The notes under the pieces were generated by a model. That model saw nothing but the letters and a program-made list of their open reading frames with translations, searched no databases and was not told the DNA's origin. DNA of 64,000 nucleotides, from NCBI GenBank assembly GCA_037833965.1, contig AP031356.1, positions 27,318,501-27,382,500 of the forward strand. Direction: 5' to 3'. Shown here in pieces: positions 54,301 through 64,000 of this stretch (position 1 is its first letter; each line of letters begins with the position of its first letter). The stretch is from Marchantia polymorpha subsp. ruderalis. Lineage: Eukaryota > Streptophyta > Marchantiopsida > Marchantiales > Marchantiaceae. The position numbers were made by a program, and so were the translations under genes.

Positions 54301-55640
54301 TAAAGTTAACCATAGGTTTACTTTCAGCAAGCTTGGGCGCACCTACTTCATACTACTGCCAGAGGGTATCCTCCAACTCGAAGTTTCTAGAACTTTTTTC
54401 ACAAGATTACCACTCCACTCTTTTATGCTGAGGAAGGGATTTCCCACGGCTCTCTCAAATCAATGAGATAATTGACGTAGACCTCTAGGTAGATCTGCGA
54501 CTCACATTGGTCACACAACAACGAAAGGGCTGGCCGGAGGACTCATGAGTCTGAGGAACTTTCAACCAAGCACATTGTTAAATATAGCGTTTTGTGTCAA
54601 AGATTATAATGAGTCCTAAGAAGAGAAGGTGGCTTGTAGTATCATTTTCAAGCATATGATATAATTATTTCAATTAGAGGAACATGAAACACGAAATTTA
54701 GAGGAATGGTGCATGAGAGATGGTCAAGCCAAAATTACAAGGTATAGTATCTGGCTGAACATTCTCACACTATAACTCGAATGACAACGCTTTAGAAACC
54801 AAATCTGTGTGTGGTCACTCTATCCCATTTCTAGTAAAATATAAAAAAATATTGTTCACAAACATAATATACACAAGTAGTATAGGATACAGTAAATAAG
54901 GAATGCAAAAAATGAACAATTTTATGAATTCAGCCACAGGCTGTGCCGATAAACCTATGCCTGGACAAAACCACTGCCTCCAGCGTTTTGAATCTTGTGT
55001 CAAGTTGACTACATCATTCGTCGGGAAGGACTAACATTGACCATCAACATCTTCATATCCATTTCTCAGGTCAACAAATTCTACCCCTTATTAAAAAATG
55101 ATTAACTTTGTCACATCGCACTCAATGGAATTTGACTGCAGTCAGGTTGAACATCTGACCTCCGGCGAAATCTTTAAGTTTGACAAACTCAAATTGAAGA
55201 GGGGCATGTACATACACGAAGAAATGGGAAGCAAGTAATATAATGATTTCCTAACGTATGTCCCTTATTCCCAAATATTGCCCCAGTTTCCGTCCGAGAG
55301 TTTTATTACAACATGCAGTATATAATGGCCACAATTTGCACCACAGGAAATACGAGACACACTCCAGCCTGTACTATGTATCCGTTTGGTTTTCCCGACC
55401 GAGAGCAATAGGAAACTTCTGCCGCACGATTGGACGTTCAGCTTTGAAAGCTCCCTAATTATGCAAGCTTCGTTGACTGAGACGTAAGTACCGTACCCCA
55501 TCAACGGGAAACCTACACGCGAAAATGACTTTTATACTGCCCATTCCAAGCACTCAGGCAACTACAAATCTCATGGCCGTTATACCACCATGGGTTTGAA
55601 TGCATCGCGATTATTTAAACTAGTTTCCGTCTAAATTTCA
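51319..55640. other. AT-rich intergenic region
   Basis: The first few hundred bases are presumably the 3' untranslated region of the Agenet gene. Beyond about 51650 I see no gene: frames are short, lack family motifs and change composition. The stretch 52800-53600 is extremely AT-rich. A short hairpin with AACAAGC and GCTTGTT arms lies near 52709-52732. Small frames at 52499-52711 and 54249-54431 have no supporting features. Confidence 0.5.
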
Positions 55641-56840
55641 CACATGTGTGAATTGGGAATATATATTTTTATAGATATAAAAATTTACTCGTATCAGGTC
55701 AAATATACTGCTTCCGATATGTTTCCTCCAGTGTGGTACGTCACCAACAACTACAATAGGCCTATGACCAGATTGACTTCTTACTTTTCTAAGTCCGGCG
55801 AACAGAATCATAAAGTAGATAAATTGTTTACGGGATCCTCCGAATTGCAGGTTTCGGGAAAGATAGCATATTGCGAATATAAAACTGGAAATAATATGCA
55901 GGCTGGGCACTAATTAGAGCGACTAGAAATATTTATAATTGGGCTATTGAGGTGGCCGCTCCTAAACCAGAGGCGGATCCCGTGCCTGGGAAACTGGGTC
56001 CAAGGTTAAGTTTTCTTTCCTTCCTTCCTTCCTTCCCCTGACGCCGGTCTCGTACTTCGAGGAAGTCTTTCCGTGCGTGTCAGCCTTTTCTAATCATATC
56101 AACTGGTGCTCTCCCTTCTGTCAGTCCTCAATGTGACGCCATAATGGAAAACGCCTCACCTGAACTTCTGCGCGGTCGTTGTCCGGCATCTCGGAATCAT
56201 ACTCCTTCCGGTCCTACCTTACGCAAACCGTGCTGGTCTGCTGGATGTGCAGAACCGCACCGCACGATTTGCCTTAGATAAACTTTGGTACGGGTGTCAT
56301 ACGCTCCTGGCCCCGATCTCATGACCCTAGATGGGACTGGTTACCTCGGAACTGGCTAATTGGGTTCAGAACCCCAATTAAGGATCAGGTGAGTTTCCGA
56401 AAATGGACTACTTGCGGCAGTTCTCGCTGGGATTTCCTACTCTTCGGGTCGGTGTTGCCAGTCGCCGTTCAGGAATTCATCTGTACCTATACGGATTGCT
56501 AAATGTCATGAACTCCGATGCTTAAATATAAGCATCGCCTGATCAAGGTCATTACGCCATTTGCGGTTGTTCCAGATCCTATGTCCCAATATTTCATTAA
56601 AAAAGTAAAGACTCATGCGCCTCAAATGGACTTGGACATAAATATAACCACCGGAATCCACTATATGTGAAGCATATGTGGTGAAAAAATATTATTTTTG
56701 CTGCTTCGAAAATATCGATCACAACCGGGATTCGTCTTCTTCAGGGCTTCCTTCAACCTTGGGATGAAGTAAAGTTGGCGGGCGTATCGCGCCTGTAGGT
56801 TTTGATGGATGGATTTTTAAGGGGCAGCAGGGAAAAGCAT
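55641..56840. other. Intergenic region, probable upstream DNA of the next gene
   Basis: Two overlapping antiparallel frames of about 90 codons at 55638-55913 are not recognisable. A (TTCC)n run lies at 56014-56036, and an inverted repeat with AATTGGG and CCCCAATT arms near 56358-56384. No gene is supported. Confidence 0.4.
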
Positions 56841-58346
56841 TTTCCTAAAATATTAAAAAATGAATGCCGGCAGCTGGGGTTTTGAAGAATGGCGGATCCG
56901 CTTGCAAGTCTGATGCCGACAGCGGCTTACGTGTCGGAAATCTGACATGGCGAGCCCGGCACCTGAACGGAGTAGCGGAACTATCATAACCCAGAGTTGG
57001 GGCGGACTGGAGCAGTCGGATTCGGCATCGGACGGCGTGTGGTGAAAGACGCCACGCAAGAGGCTGGCGTGTCTGCGAGGGGTGCAAACAATGATTGCCT
57101 TAACTACTACGGAGATGCGGCAAACCCCGGCGGCCGTGGATGGCGAATCCACGGCTGGAGGTCCATCGTCGTCGTGGCAGTAAGCGTTTCGAATCTAACA
57201 AACCCGGAGTCAGACAGAGTGCGAGGGTGACCTGGCGGGGCGAGGGAGGGCTCCATGGCACCACGAGAGACTACTAAAGCTCGAGTTGGCGACGACGAGC
57301 GAGAGAGCGTTGTTGTCGGTTGCTGTCGCTCCCGACCTGCTGGCGGCGGTTGCAGGGGATGGGAAGGGCGGAGCCTCGGGATGCGGGCGCTCGGGGCGTG
57401 ACTGAAGCGACCGGCGCTCGGGCAAAGGCGGACCCCGATTGGACGACTGGCAGACAAGAAGGCCCGGAACGACGTCGTAGATTAGACAGCCCGGAGCCCG
57501 GAGCCCGACGAGCGTCGAGGACGGGTCTGCGAGCGGGTTGCAGGCAGGCGGAGGAGGTGGTGGTGGCTATGGCAGCACAAGACGCAGCAGCAGCAACAGC
57601 AGCATCACTTGTGCACAGACGTCGCTGCCCTGATGAGCTCACGGATATGAGATCGCAGGCCTGCATCGCCGACGCTGTGGTGCCTTTTTTCCCGGGGTTT
57701 TTCTGCAGCTGTTCTCGTGCCCTTTTGATGCATCCGCTCTAAACCTCGCTCGCAGCTGGAGGAAGCGAGGAAAGTTTGTCCAGATTCTGCTGCTTTAGCT
57801 TGACCCGATTGGTAGACACGAGGAGAGGAACAAAGTTTGTGTTGCTGGGTTACTTCTGGGCGAGCGAGCCGGCGTGCGTGCAGTGAGTGGGCTTGCACTC
57901 GTGCTGTGAGTGAGGAGGGAGGTGGGTTTTGAATCTATGAGTGTCTTCGGTCGCGCCGAGGTTATGGTCCGATTGTTACCGGAGGCGTAGGAGAAGGTTG
58001 GGCCTCTTCTCTTTCTTGTGCACCCTGTGACGATGACGCATTTCTTTTCCGCGCGGGAGGTTATCTCGAGCAAATGAGTGGTTTTGCTTCACTTCGACGA
58101 CTGTAGGGTTTTCGTCCGGAGAGAGTGGCGAGAGAGAGGATGCCGTACGGCATCGACGATCGTTTCATAGTTTCGGGGAGCAATGCTCGGAATGGTTAAT
58201 TGATGATTGTTTGGACGAGTTTCAATTCGTGGCTGGTCACTGCAGTGTTGCTCACGTTCGGTCGTTGTTGTTCGTGTGTCCTGTTTTGCGAAGGGCGATA
58301 GTCGAGGCGCAGACGGGGCCAAATTGCCACAGGCCGTTTCCTGTCT
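56841..58346 (+). other. GC-rich leader or promoter of the downstream gene
   Basis: This 1.5 kb is distinctly GC-rich against its surroundings and contains a CAG/CAA run at about 57583-57605. Frames on both strands (for example 57320-57742) are low complexity and mutually overlapping, as expected of GC-rich non-coding DNA. I read it as promoter plus a long 5' untranslated leader of the gene at 58347, possibly with introns. A CpG-rich promoter is equally possible. Confidence 0.45.
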
Positions 58347-59550
58347 ATGCCTCACCTAATGGCTGCGGTGTCCCCCTCTACCGCGGAGTTCGAGAAGGTG
58401 TACGTGGTGCATAGGACTTCTGGCTTCCCAGCCGATGCCTTCACCGCGCCCATGCAAGGGGAAGACGTCAGTGACAGTGCTTATTTATCCGAAGATCAAG
58501 CTTATGCAATCGCCATCCGCAGACAGATTGCTTACATGGAGAGGCAGATGGGCGACACAATTGCGGAACTCCGCACGGTAACGATTTTCTGGAACTTACT
58601 TTTGTTTTCCTTGCTCAGTCTCCTCGATGTTGTTTCTCGACCTATTCGCCGTGTTGTTTTGCGCGGAGTTAGCTGAAACAGGTCACATTCATCTCAGTTT
58701 TCTCTCAAATTATGCCACAGGATTCGAAATTGTTTCATGTAGGTGGCGAAAATGCACGTATCTGGTCTCTGCCTCTTGTTCAGCTTCATGACCTAATGAA
58801 GACCCTAGTTTCGAAAATGTGTTGATAAAACATCATGTGATCACCCTCGCGGCTTGTAGTGGGCAATGACAGACATCAAATCATCTTCCCGACCTGTTGC
58901 CTGTTTGATAGTTCCTGGCACATGTGGATAGGTGATGAACCATAGCATGAAAGCACTCGGCGTGTTCTCAGATAGTTGAGGTCGTCTGGTAGCCGTGTGG
59001 CAGGACAGGATTGCACTTTTGCATCAAGAATTACGAATTCGAAAGTTGAGGGCTTCATAGACACCTCGAGACGTAGATATGTACGATATTGAACCGAAGG
59101 GGTTGCGTGTTGACGGAAGTGGTTGCAGTTCTCGTGCTTTCAGTTTAGAGAATGCTGTGCCAGTTTTTCAGGTTCAGCCAGTGGAAACTAATCGTGACGG
59201 TCCCCCTTCTATTTGGCTCTTTGCAGCTAGTAACAGAAAAGGGCACAACTATAAAGGGCAGGTTTCAGAAAATGCGGGAGTGGATTGAAAGAACGGACTG
59301 GTTTGCAGACGCCGAAGTTGTGGAGTATCATGTAGAAACTTGTCCACTTAGACGCTCGACGAAAATAGATACTGACAACTTACTAGAAGGGATGGAGGAG
59401 CCTGGCTATACTACGGACACTTCCAGCGACGAGGAGGAAGATGATGAGGATTCGGACGAAGATATCGATGATGACTCTAGTGCTGGATCCAAGCCCTGTC
59501 CGGTTTCGATGACGACCAATGGCAAGAAAAGGAGGAGGGAGAGTGATTAG
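58347..59550 (+). CDS. Two-exon gene of unknown function with acidic tail
   Basis: Exon 1 is 58347-58577 and exon 2 is 59227-59550, joined in phase 0 through a GT-AG intron of 649 bases (ACG/GTAACG and TTTGCAG/CTA). The product is 184 residues. An alternative ATG at 58359 has a better context (G at +4). Residues about 50-100 look helical (AIRRQIAYMERQMGDTIAEL, then EKGTTIKGRFQKMREWIER). A run dominated by Asp, Glu and Ser spans roughly 143-163, and the C-terminus is basic (GKKRRRESD), consistent with a nuclear location. The splice junction keeps a continuous helix, which supports the model. I do not recognise the family. An AAG/GTGAGT donor at 59638 hints at an intron in the 3' untranslated region. 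Confidence 0.6.
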
Positions 59551-60380
59551 GATACATTCAAGGTAGGACTTGGCAACGGTTGCCACAGGGAATGCACATC
59601 CCTGTAACACGGAAGTAACGTCGAATGCATTCATGAAGGTGAGTGCTCATTGTATGGGTCAGATTTTTCGTAGCGGTTGCCATTCATCGAGGGTTATCAA
59701 CGATGCGGCCATTTGCTACTTCGATCTTGTGTCGTGTTTGAGTAGAACGCTGCTCTCTTTTTCCTCGATTGGTAGGGTATCAAATCCGAGAGCTGGACAC
59801 TTGTACTGAGTTTTGACAAAGGTATATGCCGATCTGATTTGTCACTGCCGGCCCAGATTTTCTCTCCCATACGCAGACGTTCTCATCCTTGATTCATGCT
59901 CACCTGATGGATCCCGAGAAACTCTACATGGTGACAAAGTAGACCTCGAAGGTGTACATTACATGGGACTATCCTGTTCCCAAAACATCACCTTGAGAAT
60001 TTTTTCACATTCCCACTTAAAAGCCGGGCACGAGCCCTGACAGCTGGTGAAAAGTGTGCACATCTTGAAATTGTAATCTCAGTGAACCCTCATGAACAGA
60101 CCGAGAGATTTCATATGAGCCTGTCTTTGAAATCTTAGCTGTGTTATGCAGCAAAGCGGAGGTTTCAAGGATTCACTCGTACGAAGGCTTTCAAGCGCCA
60201 TGATTACTTTAGAGAAGGGAGCATGAGCAAAACATGTCTCAGTTTTTCCAGGTTTTTGAGCTCCGAGCAGGATTTCGTCTTTCATCTCACTGTCTCGGGT
60301 TGATGTTTGTCCCGGATATATGTGTCTGAGACCCTCTCTCCCACCTCTATGATAGTCCCCTCAAGTGCATCTGCCTCTGG
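59551..60380. other. 3' untranslated and intergenic sequence
   Basis: This follows the stop codon of the unknown gene. Only short frames are present and none shows a family motif. The region probably includes the 3' untranslated part of that gene. Nothing else is supported. Confidence 0.4.
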
Positions 60381-60389
60381 TGCGGAATC

Positions 60390-60482
60390 GCCAGAAAGTT
60401 TCGACTGACGATATCTGAAAATATCACGATATCTTTTACAATCATGGTATTTTCAGATAGCGCCAGTCGATGCTTTCTGACG
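60390..60482 (+). repeat. Long imperfect fold-back, possible microRNA precursor or MITE
   Basis: Arms 60390-60424 and about 60447-60481 pair over about 35 positions with six mismatches around a loop of roughly 22 bases. The left arm carries CAGAAAGTTTCGACTGACG and the right arm its near-complement. Related GATATCTTTCAC units follow at 60483-60510. The shape fits a plant microRNA hairpin or a small inverted-repeat element. Either strand could be transcribed. Confidence 0.45.
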
Positions 60483-60510
60483 GTATCTTTCACTGATGAT
60501 ATCTTTCACA

Positions 60511-63500
60511 ATGTGTTTTCCTGTTTTAAATGAGTGGTTATGGGCCTCTGTCTCTGAATATGATTGTATACTTCGAACGCCAAACACCACTAATTGCATT
60601 ACCGGTTTAGGCATGCTTCAGAAGGGACACACGTAATGCTTTCAAGTAAAGAAGAAGTGTGTGGATCATGCTTCCGATTGAAAAGAGGCATTGCGGAAAG
60701 TGAGGTTCACATGATCGAAAGCAGAGTATTTTGTATATAATAATATAATAATTTTGGATATTCGTGTACATCACTAAACCGTGCAAGTGACATTCTCTCA
60801 TCTTCTCATTCTCTCGTGTGGTCGAGCTCCTAAGTCCATGGGGACAAATTGTCAGCCTAAATTAATGGAATAATATACTTCAATCAATTAACAGCTTTGA
60901 CCATTCACGTGAAACTGCGAGAGCCTTTTTTTTTCTAGCAGGCTGCTCTTCCTGTTGTTACACTGCGGCAGATTAACTGTTGCCATGCATACAATAGGTA
61001 AATAGAAACCTCGTCTATACTCTTCTAATAAACTTGTACAAGTAATTTATTAGTGCAAGCGAAACTGTTTGAGACACTTGAGTATAGTGTAGCATCGGGG
61101 TAGACGGCCAGCAAAACACATCTACTGTATACGAAATTTTGAACCTCAGCAATGGGCTTGTGCTCGCTTTTACATTACAGACCTTTCAACCCTTCTGTCC
61201 TTCGAGTTGCTGCAAGAGCAGACCTTAAATGCAATCCCTTAATCCACTTTGGATAATGATTCCAGCATTACGAACAACAATCTCGCCCGTTCGGTGGAAG
61301 ACTGGAGAAGAGTGACACACTTGTAACTGGGAATGGCACTTGGCTGGCGAGAGTTTTAACTAACAGTCACAACGACCGAGATGGCGATATTGTGGACAGC
61401 AAGTCTTCACAAATGAACATACATAAAGACTTTGGTGGTCGAGTATAGGAAAGATAGCGAATGACGTCAATCGCTCTGTGGGACGGAAGCTTTAGGGATG
61501 GAATTCATGTAGATTATTAAAAGAAAGCTGAGCAAAATTTCTTTCTTAATTCGAGCAATGCAATAATACATTATATGTAGAACATGCTTCGTCCGATAGA
61601 GCTGGACCATGAAGAGTGTTTTCCTCGGCCCACAATCGTCCAAGCGCAAGATTGACTTCTCTGTGCAAAGCCGAATTTGCGATGTCCGAACACCGATGAA
61701 AGCAACGGAGGGGAACAAACACAAAAAGCACGCTTCTGCCAACGGATCCAGCGTGCATCAAGCAAAAGTCCAAGCCGGATGAGCTCATCATCATATGCCG
61801 GGATCTATCGTCGAATCACGCGGGGAATCATCTAAAAGGTCAGCTTCTTCAATCAAGAACTTTTTCCACGGCACTTTTGCCCCGGGGCATGAAGTCCTGA
61901 TGTGGCCGTCGAGATATATCAATTTTCAGACGGCTACAGCAAATCGAAAGCTGTTTTCGCACCAACTCCAGCTCTCGCTCGATGCGTAGCCCACAAGCCG
62001 TCAAGCGCATTGGAACCAGACCTCGTCGGTTCGGCCTTCGATCAGCGTCAATGAGGAACAAACGATGCTCTGGCCAAAAGTCTACAGCAGTCACGGAATT
62101 TCAATGAGAGTGTTCGAACGCATGAGCTGGAAAAAAAATCGTGCCAATGACGTGCAGTAATGAAATTGAATTTGACGATTTTGTTGGTAACTTTGTTCTG
62201 ATACACTTTTCGAGGATTCTTGTACATGGTCGTTCAGAGCAATCCATTGAGTCACGTGTTGCTCTCCAACGAGTCACTTATCGACTCTTCTGATCTACTT
62301 CGCGGGCAGACGGACATGGGCTTCCTTCTTCACGACAGTGAAGTCACCGGAGTGACACGTGCTGCTCGATGATAGATGGTCAACGAGATGAGGATTCGAC
62401 GACGAACGTGAAGAAAAGCTCATCAGATTCATCGGCGAGAGATTAATCTGCGTGACCTTTGAAAGCGATAGACGCAGAACGCACGTTCAACGCGGCGACC
62501 TTTGTCAATTTGCAGCGTTATTTTTATTATAGGCCCCTTATTCCCTTCAGTATTTAATTCTCGTCAAGAAGAATTTATGTAGACGTTAGATCTATTAGGC
62601 TCATCAAGATTCTTCTTATCTTCATCGGAGGACAAGGATTCAATCGCAAATCTATTCGCTTCCCGTAAAGAAATGATGAGTTTAGGAAAGGTCAAAAAAT
62701 TTTAATAATGCCATTACCTCGATCAAATTCTTCCGGATTAAAGGTACTCGCCCTCATTTCTTCAAGAGGTGATGCTTTTCGCTGATTTCATCAGGTTGCA
62801 TTTCTTCTTCCGTCTCTCATCCTCGTGATCCACAAGTCACTGCGCTTCTCGTGTCCTCCGTATTGACATTCCGAAAACTTTTGCACTCGTTCAAACAAGC
62901 ATGCCTGTCGTCCTAATACTCCAACTGCATCTGGGTTGTACCTCCTGGTCTTCAAGCCCTTCGTCAGTCTCTCCAAAGCACAAGTGGGGCATCGTCGTCA
63001 TTTGACGGAGAATGGAGTGTCCTAGATTGTGATCATCACAGACAATGCCAACCATCACATCTCATGGGCAGGAATAGGAACGTCTGGTTGCTTAGATTCA
63101 CGAGACACGCATGTTTGCAGCTGTGATGATTTGTCCAAGAGCCGGTTTTTGTCTCGCGCTCTGTCTGACCTTTGCACTTTGCAAAAAGCAATCGATCGAC
63201 CAAACTTGGCTGCACTTTCCATCCTATTATAAAAATCTGCTTAAATGTATACTCACATGTTCATCCATTCAGAGATTTTTCAGTGTTGCGTTCACATTAG
63301 CCTTAGTTTGACTGAAGGCCACTGTGCGGAGAGAAACGCGTGGTGGGTCCCAAGTTTATAAAACTGTAAACTTTTCAACAACGCGATTTCTCCGGATCCG
63401 GCAGTTCTAATTAATGTGTCAAAAGTAATGTTGGATAATCATCCCCGTTCATCATCTCATCTCTTCATCCCAGTACGCAAGTAGAAGAAGAAGAAGGAAG

Positions 63501-63640
63501 AAAAAAAGTGTGACTCAGTGTAGGAAGATCATATTTGACGTTGCTTAGGTTTCCCGTGATTCCTCCACTTTCTTGCAAAAGTATTAATGAATCACATGAA
63601 TTTATTATTGTAGTGTCAATCTATTTCTTACAGAACCCTG
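60511..63640. other. Intergenic region without supported genes
   Basis: Frames of 60-92 codons occur on both strands (for example 61467-61742 and 61849-62094 minus), but none has recognisable motifs or convincing splice partners. Two CACGTG boxes at 62253-62258 and 62356-62361, about 100 bases apart, suggest promoter DNA for an unseen gene, but no coding exon was identified. Confidence 0.4.
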
Positions 63641-63660
63641 CCTACTGCTCCTAAGTAATG

Positions 63661-63690
63661 CTCATAAGTAGGTAATGACCTACTTATGAG
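63661..63690. repeat. Perfect 13-bp inverted repeat
   Basis: CTCATAAGTAGGT (63661-63673) and ACCTACTTATGAG (63678-63690) are exact reverse complements with a 4-base loop, AATG. It could be a hairpin or a relic of a small transposon. A TA-rich run follows at 63713-63731. Confidence 0.7.
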
Positions 63691-64000
63691 TATAACGAAC
63701 TGTCACTGAATTTATATATCTATATATATATTATTCTCTCAATCTCAGGAAATGCATGTCCTGGACATGGCATTTATCTCTTCTCTCGAACCTTGTCATT
63801 TGTGCTGAGTCCTTAAGAATCTTTTATCTTCATATTTAAACCATGACAACTCTTCCGTAGACATGCTCCTTTCGGTCTTCCCATATTCTTTGCTATATTA
63901 CTCGGTGCCCCTTCTTTTCTCCTTTTGTGGTCCTTCGTCTTTTGCCACTCTTTTCTTTCGGTACAGGGAAGGGGATTCACGGTAGCCCGCATCTTATACC
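63691..64000. other. AT- and CT-rich end of window
   Basis: A (TA)n run is followed by pyrimidine-rich sequence to the window end. No frame, RNA gene or repeat that I recognise is present. It could be upstream DNA of a gene outside the window. Confidence 0.35.

Noticed and set aside
54525..54570. Possible hammerhead ribozyme core (CTGAGGA near 54548)
   Set aside because: The required downstream GAAA segment and three-stem layout are missing.
57274..57742. Overlapping frames of 130-140 codons on both strands in GC-rich DNA
   Set aside because: Low complexity, mutually exclusive, no motifs; best explained as a GC-rich leader or promoter.
61467..62094. Minus-strand frames of 81-91 codons as exons of a hidden gene
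   Set aside because: No recognisable domain, no consistent splice sites joining them, and composition typical of intergenic DNA.

Overview
The window is nuclear DNA of a land plant. The evidence is tRNA-Asp-primed Ty3/gypsy retrotransposons, a spliced gene with tandem Agenet (plant Tudor-like) domains, long GC-rich leaders and AT-rich intergenic DNA. The retrotransposon families and gene style suggest a bryophyte (liverwort-like) or another early-diverging lineage, but I cannot prove the taxon from sequence alone.

Bases 1-46511 are a nest of long-terminal-repeat (LTR) retrotransposons of one lineage. (i) 1-1791 holds pieces of three LTRs inserted into one another. (ii) 1792-4209, continued at 46512-47100, is an old AT-rich Ty3/gypsy remnant that served as the landing site. 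(iii) An old solo LTR in + orientation (4210-46511, target duplication ACAAG) is split by two later insertions. (iv) Element A (minus strand, 6334-38439, duplication GTGCC) is a full element with 5407-bp LTRs. (v) Element B (minus strand, 18446-33981, duplication CAAAA) is a full element with 4873-bp LTRs, sitting in the 5' LTR of A. (vi) A solo LTR of the A family lies at 38863-44195 in + orientation (duplication GTCGG). The internal parts of A and B run PBS (tRNA-Asp) - Gag-protease - UAG - RT/RNase H/integrase - polypurine tract, with no chromodomain.

The notable system is the LTR itself. Each LTR carries, upstream of its own TATA box and therefore in U3, a long ORF of about 850-970 codons. 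It has a conserved N-terminal domain, a low-complexity centre and a C-terminal coiled coil. This ORF would lie at the 3' end of the genomic RNA, after pol, and be copied into both LTRs, a layout comparable to the U3-encoded accessory genes of some retroviruses. Gag and Pol are in one frame separated by UAG-CAA-(U/C)UA, the tobamovirus-type read-through context. The primer site lies 22 nt from the LTR, separated by a small stem-loop. The element RNAs are studded with C(UUCG)G hairpins and variable palindromes.

Bases 47100-64000 are host-like DNA. A two-exon gene (48533-51318) encodes an 878-residue protein with two Agenet units, three copies of a GW-containing repeat and a C-terminal alpha-crystallin-like domain. 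A second two-exon gene (58347-59550) encodes a 184-residue protein of unknown function with an acidic tail and basic C-terminus. The rest is intergenic, with a fold-back at 60390-60482 and simple repeats.
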